From assembly GCA_945860705.1 (NCBI GenBank), contig CAMART010000003.1, positions 1 to 64,000 of the forward strand: DNA of 64,000 nt, written 5' to 3'. Source of the DNA: Chitinophaga pinensis (GTDB lineage Bacteria; Bacteroidota; Bacteroidia; Chitinophagales; CAMDFR01). The notes below the pieces were generated by a model. It saw only the letters and a program-made list of their open reading frames with translations, was not told the origin of the DNA and made no database searches. The position numbers and the translations under genes were made by a program. This document shows, in pieces, positions 1 to 8,329 of the stretch. The first letter of the stretch is position 1. Every line of letters starts with the position of its first letter.

Positions 1-820
1 TTGAGCATTTAAATTTCAAACCCATACCTACAGGTATAGTCCACTCAGTTACAGTTTTGTTACTTGGATTTAGTAAGTACTTATCATTGCTTGCTAAATC
101 AGTAGCTTGAACATCAAGTTTAGTATCTAAATGTTTTAGTTCGCTATTATACCATATCATTCCTAATCCAGCATATCCATAAAACCCTACTTTTCTTATT
201 TTGTATGGCTTATTTTTTGATTGAGGATTTAAAAGTCTATTCAATCCCCAAACGGTATTAGAAATATCCCACATGACTACTGTAGATACTTGATGAAAAT
301 TAGATTTAAAATAAACACCTCTATTTAAATCTATACCCAAATCTCTAACCATATATGTTTTATCTTCACCAAATTTCATAGTATTATCTACAAATCCAGC
401 TACAGAACCATACCTATAATTTAAATTTAAACCAAAAGAACCACTAAACATTTTTGTTGCTCCAATAGAAGCCCCAATTCTATTTTCATTGATTGGAGTA
501 AATTTTCCCCACCAATCGCTATGTCTGATATCTGCTTGAGCATTATTTAGGGTAGCCATTACATCTATACTCCATGATCTAAAAGGTTTTCCACTATACA
601 AATTTGGAATACCCGAAAAAGTACCTTTTGTTTTTACTGTTTTTTCTTCAGTAGTTTTTTCTTTTACTATTTTTTCAGTTATTGTTTTTTCTTTGTTTTT
701 CTTTACAACTTCTTCTTCATCTGTTGCTTTTGGTGCAGGGGCATCTGACTGTGCAAATGCATTGATATTTACAAGAGTAAAACATATGCTAAATAGCAAT
801 CTAAAGTATAATTTTTTCAT
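1..820 (-). CDS. Outer-membrane porin-like protein, C-terminus beyond window
   Basis: Partial gene read by hand; the ORF track omits it because it runs off the left edge. The ATG at 820-818 begins a clear signal peptide (Lys-Lys start, hydrophobic core, ending near NAFAQ). It is followed by about 40 residues of Lys/Glu/Thr-rich low-complexity linker, then aromatic- and glycine-rich alternating segments (FRSWSIDVMATLNNAQADI, GSFGLNLNYRYGSVAGF) typical of an outer-membrane beta-barrel. The layout resembles the N-terminal barrel of Bacteroidota OmpA-family proteins, in which a peptidoglycan-binding OmpA domain follows. That domain would lie outside the window, so the OmpA assignment is inference. 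273 codons are visible without a stop. Confidence 0.75.
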   Translation of the reverse strand, partial: MKKLYFRLLFSICFTLVNINAFAQSDAPAPKATDEEEVVKKNKEKTITEKIVKEKTTEEKTVKTKGTFSGIPNLYSGKPFRSWSIDVMATLNNAQADIRHSDWWGKFTPINENRIGASIGATKMFSGSFGLNLNYRYGSVAGFVDNTMKFGEDKTYMVRDLGIDLNRGVYFKSNFHQVSTVVMWDISNTVWGLNRLLNPQSKNKPYKIRKVGFYGYAGLGMIWYNSELKHLDTKLDVQATDLASNDKYLLNPSNKTVTEWTIPVGMGLKFKCS

Positions 821-889
821 TATAAATAATTAATAAGATTAGGGTGCAAAATACTATAAAATATATAAAAATGAGCAATTTATAAAGTT

Positions 890-1297
890 TTACATATCTA
901 AAAATTTAGCTTTATAAATAGGTTTCATTAAGAAGCAAGTTTCAGTTTTACCCCAAATAGAATATCTATTTCGAGCTATTATTTTATATGGAATATTTCT
1001 AATAAAAGTGGGAATAATTTTAAATATATAGATAAGAGCATAAGGAAATCCTAAAGTTTTTGCTAGCTCTAAAACTGCAGTAGATTCGGTATAAATTTGC
1101 TCGTTCTTTTTATAAATTACGCTATCTGGAAATAGTTGTGTAGTGGGTAAAATTCCATTTTCAAACGCATATTTTAGTGAACAAAATACGAATAGATTCT
1201 TACTATCCTTTTTTAATAAAAACTGAACTGAATTATTGCATAGTAGACATTCGCTATCAAAAATAACAAGATGATTGTATGTATTATTGTTTGACAA
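890..1297 (-). CDS. DCC family (DUF393) thiol-disulfide oxidoreductase-like protein
   Basis: The 135-aa product has the family signature near its N-terminus: a hydrophobic strand, then FDSECLLCN with the CxxC pair at C17 and C20, followed by VQFLLKKD. The DCC/DUF393 family is named for its DxxCxxC pattern and is assumed to have a thioredoxin-like redox role, but substrates are mostly unknown. Length matches the family. The gene is last in a minus-strand set with the T9SS-sorted protein and the PASTA protein; its ATG overlaps the end of the upstream gene by 14 nt in another frame, suggesting translational coupling. No signal peptide is evident, so it is probably cytoplasmic. Confidence 0.85.
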   Translation of the reverse strand: MSNNNTYNHLVIFDSECLLCNNSVQFLLKKDSKNLFVFCSLKYAFENGILPTTQLFPDSVIYKKNEQIYTESTAVLELAKTLGFPYALIYIFKIIPTFIRNIPYKIIARNRYSIWGKTETCFLMKPIYKAKFLDM

Positions 1298-3572
1298 TTT
1301 TTATGGTTTTTGTATATTCTTTACTTGATAATAGTAAATAATAAACTCCTGCATTTAGTTCACTCAACGATATATTTTCTTCATGAGATACAGTACCATC
1401 TTTTACAGATTGACCCATTGTATTTAACAAATGAAAATCAAATATAGCATCTCCACAAGAGATAGTTAAGTCTCCAGTTGTAGGATTTGGATATGCAGTA
1501 ATACTTGGCAAAACAGCATTAAACTCATTCTGTATGTTTGTAGATGCGCCTTGATAGTTGCCATCAAGTATAGCACGTATCATTGGCGAACCATTTTGTA
1601 ATACAGTAGATTTTTTCCATTCGCCATCTGTATGGATATACATATGGTCTCTACCTTTAGGTGAGGTAAGATCATAGCCTATCTGAATATTTCTCACATC
1701 TGTTTGAGTCCAGCCAATATAAAATTTATTATATACTAATACTGGTGATGGAAATTTATAAGTGGTCCATCCTGTAATGCTATCTACATAATTTGGCTTT
1801 GCTATATTGATTTTTGTCAATACGGAGTCTTCTCCAGTTACACCACCATATATAGCAATACTATCCCAAGCATAAATAGAGAATATTAGATTGTCTACAT
1901 TAGTATTGATATTTGTAAATAATATTCTAACCCCAGCTAATGTATCTGGTGCATTAAGATTATATTCGTATGCAAATTTCTTAAGTCCTAAACCTTCTAG
2001 ACCATATGCTTTTACTGGACAGTCACAATCATATGCAAGCAAATTGTCAAATACTTGTTTTGATTTCACTGTGTCATTTGTTGTCAAAAGATTATTTGAA
2101 GTTGGTTGTATTTCAAATGAATTTTCATAGGTATAATCAACATTAGTAAGCAATGGTGATACTACTGTATAAGTGGCTCTTGGATCTAAATTTCTATCTG
2201 TATATGTACTTCCTGCAGTAAAACTGAGAGTACCAGAACTATATACAGAGCTACTTGTATTGATTTCTTTAGCATTGAAAGCAAAATCTACTGTAGGTGT
2301 GATAGCAGTATTTAAATTTCTTACTGTCATATTTACAAAAGTATCTAGGTCTGCATTTCCTCTAAATTGCTTATAGGGCATCATTGAAAAATTCTTTAGT
2401 ACACTAGGAAATCTGTTCACAATAGTTATGTCATTAATTTGTGTATCTGATAGAGTTCTATTTCTATCTAATTGTACATAGTCAATATTCCAATGGTCAT
2501 TATTGCCTGCTATACTTGCTTTATTTCTGATTCTAAATTGAAAACCATTATAAAAAGGATCTGGATCATCTACGCTCGCACCTCTGAATATATGTATATT
2601 GGCTAATAAGAATTTAGTGTTTGGCGTATTAGCTGGAGAACTAAATCCTGTATCTGACCAAATAGGATACCATCCACCAAATTTATCTCTGATATCTACT
2701 ATGATAGAATCTAGTTTATTTGGATAATCTCCCATACCCATAGGTTGATAATAAAAGCTTAAATAAACAGAATCTATATTACTTAAACCACCTAAATTTA
2801 TAGGTTTTGAGGTAAGATAGTCTGCTTTTCCATATCGAGTAGGAGAGCTATTGTCATAGGGTCTGCCATATTGATTAAGTCCATCTAAAGTAGCAACTCC
2901 TATACTCAATGGATTGATAGGAAAACAAGTATTAATCCATGCATAATTATCTACCCACTTTGTAGAAGGATTTAAATTTTTAAAATAAATTTTAGCTATT
3001 TTAAATGTAGTATCACCTGTAACTAAAATAGAATCTATAGGCATTCCATAACCTGCGCTAGTGTCTCTAGATTCAAAACTAGTATATCTATAAAAGCTAG
3101 TCCAATAAGTAATAGTAGAAAAAGAACTAAAACAATTTGTGCCACTATAATACCTAAAAGTACTCGTAGGTGGGCTAAATAAAAATGTATCATTTTTGTC
3201 TAAAGCCGTGTCATATCTTACTTGGAAAGGTTGATTGTAAAAAAGAGTTTTCACCTGAAAAGGAATATCATTTCCAGTAATACATGGCCCACTAGCAAAT
3301 GCGGAATCGGTAGCCAATGCCATTTGATAGTCATATTCTCTAGTAGTGATGGTAGAAAAATCGTCTATAAATGGTAATCCTAATGTATCTGTAGTATATA
3401 TGATGTTTTTATCTATATTGAAATCTCTAGAGCCTGCTGAAGTGGACTCATATTCTCTCAATGTTTGATAGTATATTACAGGATTGCTTTGTACTGGCTT
3501 TAATACTTCTACTTGAGCAGATAAATTACTAACAACAAATAATAAAAATATAAATAGACTAAGGTGTTTCAT
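1284..3572 (-). CDS. Secreted protein with T9SS type A sorting domain
   Basis: The ORF track starts at 3641, but the signal peptide begins at an internal ATG (3572-3570): MKHLSLFIFLLFVVSNLSAQ. I choose that start, giving 762 aa. It overlaps the end of the PASTA gene by 14 nt. The C-terminus is a canonical type A sorting domain: AYPNPTTGDLTI, a middle LLNTMGQSV strand, then LNAGVYYLLL and a final basic IKIVKQ. The protein should cross the outer membrane by type IX secretion and be surface-anchored or released. The body has Ser/Thr/Asn-rich beta-sheet character and a central stretch (NDHWNIDYVQLDRN) seen in large Bacteroidota secreted proteins. I recognise no catalytic domain. Confidence 0.85.
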   Translation of the reverse strand: MKHLSLFIFLLFVVSNLSAQVEVLKPVQSNPVIYYQTLREYESTSAGSRDFNIDKNIIYTTDTLGLPFIDDFSTITTREYDYQMALATDSAFASGPCITGNDIPFQVKTLFYNQPFQVRYDTALDKNDTFLFSPPTSTFRYYSGTNCFSSFSTITYWTSFYRYTSFESRDTSAGYGMPIDSILVTGDTTFKIAKIYFKNLNPSTKWVDNYAWINTCFPINPLSIGVATLDGLNQYGRPYDNSSPTRYGKADYLTSKPINLGGLSNIDSVYLSFYYQPMGMGDYPNKLDSIIVDIRDKFGGWYPIWSDTGFSSPANTPNTKFLLANIHIFRGASVDDPDPFYNGFQFRIRNKASIAGNNDHWNIDYVQLDRNRTLSDTQINDITIVNRFPSVLKNFSMMPYKQFRGNADLDTFVNMTVRNLNTAITPTVDFAFNAKEINTSSSVYSSGTLSFTAGSTYTDRNLDPRATYTVVSPLLTNVDYTYENSFEIQPTSNNLLTTNDTVKSKQVFDNLLAYDCDCPVKAYGLEGLGLKKFAYEYNLNAPDTLAGVRILFTNINTNVDNLIFSIYAWDSIAIYGGVTGEDSVLTKINIAKPNYVDSITGWTTYKFPSPVLVYNKFYIGWTQTDVRNIQIGYDLTSPKGRDHMYIHTDGEWKKSTVLQNGSPMIRAILDGNYQGASTNIQNEFNAVLPSITAYPNPTTGDLTISCGDAIFDFHLLNTMGQSVKDGTVSHEENISLSELNAGVYYLLLSSKEYTKTIKIVKQ

Positions 3573-4443
3573 TAGGAATATTGTTCGGATCAGATGCTTC
3601 GCCAGCATTTTCTTCTTCTTCAGGTTTACCATATTTTTCAATCATGTTTTGTTTATATAAATCCACTTCTTCTACAGTCATTGTTGATTTAATAAATATA
3701 TCAACCGACTCCCCTACTCTTAATTGATTCCCATCGCCTGGCTCAGGCATTTGGCTGTATACTTTAGCACTACTGGTATCAGATACGTCTGCATCTACTA
3801 CCAATGCACCAAGTGTAAATCCATTTTCTTGAAGTACAGTTAATGCCTCACTATAGGTCAATCCTACTATAAACGGCACATCTACTTTTGTATTGCCCAT
3901 ACCATTGCCTAAAACTAAAATTAATTCTGAACCAATAGGTAACATCTCTCCTTTTTTGACACTTCTACCCTTATACAATACATCTAGAACTGCATTCAAA
4001 TCTGGGTTTTGTTTGTATATAGGATCCCCTACTTTAAATCCTCTACCTTCTAGTTGAATGGTAGCAAATTTATACGAGCTTTTTCCTACTAGGTCTGGAA
4101 CTTCTCTGTTTGGTGGCTTAGATGCGTTGATAGTTAGATAGATGATTCTATTTTCTTTTACTTTAGAACCAGCCATTGGATTTTGATCTAGGATAGTACC
4201 TGCAGGTTTTTTAGGGTCGAAACTGGTATCTGCGACTGAAAACTCTAAATTTAAATCTTCTAATTTATCAAGAGCTTGTTTGTAACTCATTCCTTTCATT
4301 TCAGGTACTGTCACAGAATCACCATGATTTGTATACCATTTCAAGGATTGCATGATAATAAAAATCGATATGAAAAAAACTAGAAAAGCTAGTATTAAAT
4401 TAACCCAAAATACTCTAGTTTTTATGAAATCTTTAAAATTCAA
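3559..4443 (-). CDS. Single-pass membrane protein with three PASTA domains
   Basis: 294 aa. Residues about 12-33 form one transmembrane helix. Three PASTA repeats follow (roughly 40-108, 111-180 and 185-255), each opening with a V-P-x-hydrophobic-G pattern (VPEMKGMSYKQA, VPDLVGKSSYKF, VPFIVGLTYSEA) and containing a QNP or QMPEPG turn. The acidic tail (EEEENAGEA) is probably disordered. PASTA domains bind peptidoglycan stem peptides or muropeptides in Ser/Thr kinases and some PBPs, but no kinase or transpeptidase domain is present here. The start is TTG (4443-4441); no ATG or GTG lies near, and a TAACTTTG box sits 22 nt upstream. First gene of a three-gene operon with the T9SS-sorted and DCC proteins. 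Confidence 0.88.
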   Translation of the reverse strand: MNFKDFIKTRVFWVNLILAFLVFFISIFIIMQSLKWYTNHGDSVTVPEMKGMSYKQALDKLEDLNLEFSVADTSFDPKKPAGTILDQNPMAGSKVKENRIIYLTINASKPPNREVPDLVGKSSYKFATIQLEGRGFKVGDPIYKQNPDLNAVLDVLYKGRSVKKGEMLPIGSELILVLGNGMGNTKVDVPFIVGLTYSEALTVLQENGFTLGALVVDADVSDTSSAKVYSQMPEPGDGNQLRVGESVDIFIKSTMTVEEVDLYKQNMIEKYGKPEEEENAGEASDPNNIPNETP

Positions 4444-4465
4444 TGTTTGCTTCTATTTTATGTAA

Positions 4466-4473
4466 CAAAGTTA
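4466..4473 (-). promoter_or_regulatory. TAnnTTTG promoter box (PASTA operon)
   Basis: TAACTTTG on the minus strand, 22 nt before the TTG start of the PASTA gene. It matches the Bacteroidota sigma-ABfr -7 consensus exactly and forms a divergent promoter pair with the box at 4564. Confidence 0.65.
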
Positions 4474-4563
4474 AGATTAAATTTTATAATATTAAAACCT
4501 TATACAAGTTTTTATTAAATATATTTTTACAAATATGAAAATCGATAATCTATCAAATCGGCT

Positions 4564-4571
4564 TATCTTTG
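4564..4571 (+). promoter_or_regulatory. TAnnTTTG promoter box (acyl-CoA reductase)
   Basis: TATCTTTG matches the consensus exactly and ends 10 nt before the ATG at 4582. It faces away from the PASTA promoter. Confidence 0.6.
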
Positions 4572-4581
4572 AGCTTGTATT

Positions 4582-5607
4582 ATGAAAAAAGAAAATATAT
4601 CAAAAAAGATAGAAGTATTAAGCCAGCTAGCTCAGGTATTAAAAGAAAAAAACACGGATGATAATGAAGCGTATCTATATACAAAAGCAAAAAATCCTTG
4701 GTTTAGTTTAGACTTTATTATCTATGCTTTCGATACTTTTATCAATGATTATTTACAAAAAAATAAATTAGAAAATTGGTTATCTGCATATACAGAAAAA
4801 TCAATATTTGAAACTAAAAACGTAGGTATCATAGTAGCTGGGAACATTCCTATAGTGGGCATTCATGATATATTGAGTGGTTATTTTAGTGGGCATCATA
4901 TCACTCTAAAGCTTTCTTCAAAAGATGATGTACTCATGAATTATATTTTCAATGAATGGGCGAAGATTGATATTGATTTAATGAATCAATTTACTATCAC
5001 CGAATCACTAAAAAACATAGATGCAATAATAGCTACCGGCAGTGATACTACGCACAATTATTTTGAGCAATATTTTAAATCTGTAAAAAAAATACTTAGG
5101 AAAAACAGAAACAGTATAGCTGTATTATCTGGAAATGAAACAGATGAAGAGCTTTATGGATTAGCAGACGACATATTTTTATATTATGGTCTAGGATGCC
5201 GAAACGTATCGTATTTGCTAGCTCCTAAAGACTTTGACATCATAAAACTTTACAAATATTTTGAGAAATATGTTCAAGTAAAACAACATGTAAAATACAT
5301 GAATAATTTTGAGTATAATCTCACGCTTTTACTCATGAATCAAAAGAAACACTTTGCAAGTGATTTTTTTATACTCGAAGAAAATGCACAATTGAGCTCA
5401 AGAATAGCTACATTACATTACTCACATTATGAACACATAGATGAAGTAAAAAACATACTTTTGGTCAACCAAGATAAAATTCAATGTGTAGTTTCATCTA
5501 TAAAAGAGTTGGAAAATGACTCTGTAGCATTTGGTCAAAGTCAACACCCATCGCTCTCTCAGTATGCCGACAATATTGATACCCTCGATTTTTTAATTAA
5601 TTTGTAA
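4582..5607 (+). CDS. Acyl-CoA reductase (LuxC family)
   Basis: 341 aa. The aldehyde-dehydrogenase-like LuxC fold is recognisable from the nucleotide-binding stretch NVGIIVAGNIPIVGIHDI and the following substrate segment ITLKLSSKDD, plus IIATGSDTTHNYFEQYF and YGLGCRNVSYLLAP, where the conserved Cys of the family lies. LuxC proteins reduce activated fatty acids to aldehydes in bioluminescence, but Bacteroidota homologues occur without luciferase and their role is unproven. No luxD, luxE or luxAB is in this window; the next gene is der, about 60 nt away with its own promoter. Probably cytoplasmic. The family is confident; the physiological substrate is not. Confidence 0.85.
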   Translation: MKKENISKKIEVLSQLAQVLKEKNTDDNEAYLYTKAKNPWFSLDFIIYAFDTFINDYLQKNKLENWLSAYTEKSIFETKNVGIIVAGNIPIVGIHDILSGYFSGHHITLKLSSKDDVLMNYIFNEWAKIDIDLMNQFTITESLKNIDAIIATGSDTTHNYFEQYFKSVKKILRKNRNSIAVLSGNETDEELYGLADDIFLYYGLGCRNVSYLLAPKDFDIIKLYKYFEKYVQVKQHVKYMNNFEYNLTLLLMNQKKHFASDFFILEENAQLSSRIATLHYSHYEHIDEVKNILLVNQDKIQCVVSSIKELENDSVAFGQSQHPSLSQYADNIDTLDFLINL

Positions 5608-5612
5608 CTTTG
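5605..5612 (+). promoter_or_regulatory. TAnnTTTG promoter box (der)
   Basis: TAACTTTG overlaps the stop codon of the acyl-CoA reductase gene and lies 55 nt before the der ATG. It would give der its own transcript. Confidence 0.55.
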
Positions 5613-5667
5613 TACTTTGATTCAATTTTTCTATACACATATAGTATAGAATCTAACTAATAATAAC

Positions 5668-6972
5668 ATGGGATTTACAGTAGCAATAATAGGCAGACCA
5701 AATGTAGGAAAATCTACCCTATTTAATAGATTGATAGGTGAGAAAAAAAGCATAGTGGATGATGTGAGTGGGGTGACTAGAGACAGAATATATGGCGAAA
5801 GCGATTGGGGTGGTAAAAAATTCAATATCATAGATACTGGAGGATTTGTAGCTCATAGTAATGAAGTATTTGAAACAGCTATCCGCGAGCAAGTACAAAT
5901 TGCGATACAAGAAGCAGATTTGATTTTGTTTGTATTGGACGTAATCACTGGCATCACTGACTTAGATGACGAAGTGGCTAATATGCTTCGTAAGTGCAAA
6001 AAAACAGTATTTGTAGTAGTAAATAAAGTAGATAATCATAGTAGAAATCTTGAAGCTACGGAGTTTTATAGACTAGGTTTTAAAGATACCTTTTTCATAG
6101 CAGCTATGAATGGCTCTGGTACTGGAGATATGATGGATGCTATCTCGTTTAAAATAACTAAAGAAGAGGAAGAATTTGAACCAGATGTTCCTAAAATAGC
6201 TATTATTGGTCAACCAAACGTAGGTAAATCATCTATAGTAAATGCTTTTATAGGTGAAGATAGAAATGTAGTAACTGAAATTGCAGGTACAACCAGAGAT
6301 GCCGTACATACCAAGTTTAATAAATTTGGTAAGGATCTAATACTCATAGATACTGCTGGTCTACGAAAAAAAGCAAAAGTGCATGAAAACCTAGAATTTT
6401 ATAGCACCATACGAAGTATCAATGCAATTGACGAATCTGATGTTTGTATACTGATGATAGATGCTACAGAAGGTATCACTCAACAAGATTTAGCGATTTT
6501 TAGACTAGCTAGAACCAAGAGTAAAGGTATCATCATCATGGTAAACAAATGGGATTTAGTAAAAAAAGATACCAATACAGCTCGTGACTATGAGGCTGTG
6601 ATAAAAGAGAAATTATTGCCATTTAATGATGTGCCTATCATTTTCACATCAGTACTCGAAAAACAAAGAATACTCAAAGGGCTTGAATTAGCAATGGATG
6701 TATACGATAAAAGAACTCGTAAACTCAGTACTTCCTTACTCAATGGATTGCTAGAAGAAGCCATAGCGATACAGCATCCACCTGCTATAAAAGGAAAGTT
6801 GGTGACTATAAAATACGTAACTCAGATACCTGCACAGACACCCACATTTGTGTTCTTTTGCAACCATCCAAAGTATATTACCGATTCATACAAAAACTTC
6901 TTAGAAAATTTCCTTAGAAAAAGATATGACTTCTGCGGTGTAGTATTGAATTTATTTTTTAGAGAAAAATAA
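5668..6972 (+). CDS. der: Ribosome biogenesis GTPase Der (EngA)
   Basis: 434 aa, the usual length for Der. Two tandem TrmE-Era-EngA GTPase domains are visible. The first has GRPNVGKST (residues 8-16), DTGGF and NKVD; the second has GQPNVGKSS (about 182-190), DTAGL and NKWD. A C-terminal KH-like domain ends in ...FLRKRYDFCGVVLNLFFREK. Der binds the 50S subunit and is needed for its late assembly. The gene is complete, with its own TAnnTTTG box. Downstream it converges with the HsdR_N gene across a 114-nt repeat-rich spacer. Confidence 0.97.
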   Translation: MGFTVAIIGRPNVGKSTLFNRLIGEKKSIVDDVSGVTRDRIYGESDWGGKKFNIIDTGGFVAHSNEVFETAIREQVQIAIQEADLILFVLDVITGITDLDDEVANMLRKCKKTVFVVVNKVDNHSRNLEATEFYRLGFKDTFFIAAMNGSGTGDMMDAISFKITKEEEEFEPDVPKIAIIGQPNVGKSSIVNAFIGEDRNVVTEIAGTTRDAVHTKFNKFGKDLILIDTAGLRKKAKVHENLEFYSTIRSINAIDESDVCILMIDATEGITQQDLAIFRLARTKSKGIIIMVNKWDLVKKDTNTARDYEAVIKEKLLPFNDVPIIFTSVLEKQRILKGLELAMDVYDKRTRKLSTSLLNGLLEEAIAIQHPPAIKGKLVTIKYVTQIPAQTPTFVFFCNHPKYITDSYKNFLENFLRKRYDFCGVVLNLFFREK

Positions 6973-6973
6973 T

Positions 6974-7086
6974 TTTTTAAGTATAAAGTAATAAGTATAA
7001 AGTAATAAGATTTGTAAATACGAATTCATTTTATAATTAAATCTTGATACTAATCCCGAAGATTCGGGACTTGATACTTGATACTT
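6974..7086. repeat. Intergenic inverted-repeat region with hairpin between convergent genes
   Basis: The spacer opens with a duplicated AGTATAAAGTAATA unit and closes with CTTGATACTTGATACTT, roughly the reverse complement of the opening, so the ends can pair. In the middle (7054-7069) TCCCGAA-GA-TTCGGGA is a perfect 7-bp stem. Position between two convergent stop codons suggests a bidirectional terminator or a dispersed palindromic element. No U-tract directly follows the GC stem. Confidence 0.6.
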
Positions 7087-7518
7087 TTAGTTCTCTGGTA
7101 TCTCATCCAATACTTCCAGCACTCCATCTTTATGAGTAGCTATATATGTAATCACCCCATTGGTTAATACAAAATATTTAGCCTGTATCTCTTGATTGTA
7201 TACGAGCATTTGCTCCATAGTGGTAAAATCTATAGGTTCTGATGAGGCTTTGCATTCAGCTAATATATATGGTTTGCCATCTGTATCAAAAACCAATACG
7301 TCACATCTTTTGGGCACATCGTTTACCATAAGGAAAAACTCACTACGCATCAAACTAAGTGAATACTTTTTGTCGTAGTGCAGATAGTATAATAAGTGCT
7401 GTCTTACGAATTCTTCTGGGGTGAGATTCACAAATTTTTTGCGAACAATATCAAAAATTGATTTCCGTTCACCCGATTCGTTAAAGTTAAAATTATATTT
7501 ACCTAATGGTAATGACAT
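7087..7518 (-). CDS. Orphan HsdR N-terminal-like nuclease domain protein
   Basis: 143 aa matching the stand-alone HsdR_N family of Bacteroidota. The PD-(D/E)xK nuclease core is visible: RCDVLVFD with D73, followed 15 residues later by AECKA with E88 and K90. The N-terminal part has the conserved VRKKFVNLTPEEFVRQHLLYYL segment. In type I restriction enzymes this domain cuts DNA, but here there is no helicase motor and no hsdM or hsdS gene nearby, so it is not a restriction system. Its role is unknown. The catalytic residues appear intact. Divergent from the AMP nucleosidase gene, 36 nt apart. Confidence 0.85.
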   Translation of the reverse strand: MSLPLGKYNFNFNESGERKSIFDIVRKKFVNLTPEEFVRQHLLYYLHYDKKYSLSLMRSEFFLMVNDVPKRCDVLVFDTDGKPYILAECKASSEPIDFTTMEQMLVYNQEIQAKYFVLTNGVITYIATHKDGVLEVLDEIPEN

Positions 7519-7554
7519 AAAAAAAGATTTACTTTGTAAATAAATAATAAAATT

Positions 7555-8325
7555 ATGAAATCTAAAGAAGAAATAATTAACAATTGGTTACCAAGATATA
7601 CTGGTACAAATCTAGATGAGTTTGGTGAATATATTTTATTGACCAATTTTGATAAGTATGTAGAGCTATTTGCAGAGATACACAATGTACCTATTAAAGG
7701 AATTGACAGAGCTATGCCCACCGCAACAGCTGAAGGCATTACTATTATCAACTTTAGTATGGGAAGCCCCAATGCTGCAACTATTGTAGATTTGCTGGGT
7801 GCTATCAAACCAAAAGGAGTTTTATTTCTTGGCAAATGTGGAAGTTTAAAAGATAGAATTGGTCTTGGTAAATTGATTTTACCGATAGCTGCTATAAGAG
7901 GAGAAGGAACTTCCAATGATTATTTTCCACCAGAAATTCCTGCTTTACCATCATTCGCACTTCAAAAAGCTATATCTACCACTATTCGAGATGCTGAACA
8001 AGATTATTGGACTGGTACTGTTTATACTACTAACAGAAGAGTGTGGGAACATGATGAAGACTTTAAAGCCTACTTAAAAAAAACAAGAGCACATGCTATT
8101 GATATGGAAACTGCAACTTTATTCTCTGTAGCATTTGCCAATAAAATACAAATAGGTGCACTATTACTAGTGAGTGACCAACCCATGACTCCTGCAGGTG
8201 TAAAGACAGAACAAAGTGACAAAATAGTAACGGAAAATTTTGTAAAAATACACCTACAAATAGGTATTGACTCATTGAAACAACTCATCAATGATGGGCA
8301 GACAATTAAACACTTGAGATTTTAA
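7555..8325 (+). CDS. amn: AMP nucleosidase
   Basis: 256 aa, the short AMP nucleosidase of Bacteroidota, with the nucleoside phosphorylase fold only and without the extra N-terminal domain of the E. coli enzyme. Signature segments: MGSPNAATIVDLLGAIKPKGVLFLGKCGSL (phosphate/ribose site) and AHAIDMETATLFSVAF, with the conserved M-E-T that contacts ribose, then VSDQPMTPAGVKTEQSD. The enzyme hydrolyses AMP to adenine and ribose 5-phosphate in purine salvage and adenylate balance. It converges with the isochorismate synthase gene, leaving only 4 nt between stop codons and no visible terminator. Confidence 0.9.
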   Translation: MKSKEEIINNWLPRYTGTNLDEFGEYILLTNFDKYVELFAEIHNVPIKGIDRAMPTATAEGITIINFSMGSPNAATIVDLLGAIKPKGVLFLGKCGSLKDRIGLGKLILPIAAIRGEGTSNDYFPPEIPALPSFALQKAISTTIRDAEQDYWTGTVYTTNRRVWEHDEDFKAYLKKTRAHAIDMETATLFSVAFANKIQIGALLLVSDQPMTPAGVKTEQSDKIVTENFVKIHLQIGIDSLKQLINDGQTIKHLRF

Positions 8326-8329
8326 GAAT

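Noticed and set aside
1891-2376. Plus-strand ORFs inside the T9SS-sorted gene
   Set aside because: They are antisense shadows of a gene with signal peptide and sorting domain.
7087-7518. Type I restriction-modification system
   Set aside because: Only the HsdR N-terminal nuclease domain is encoded; no motor, methylase or specificity gene is near.
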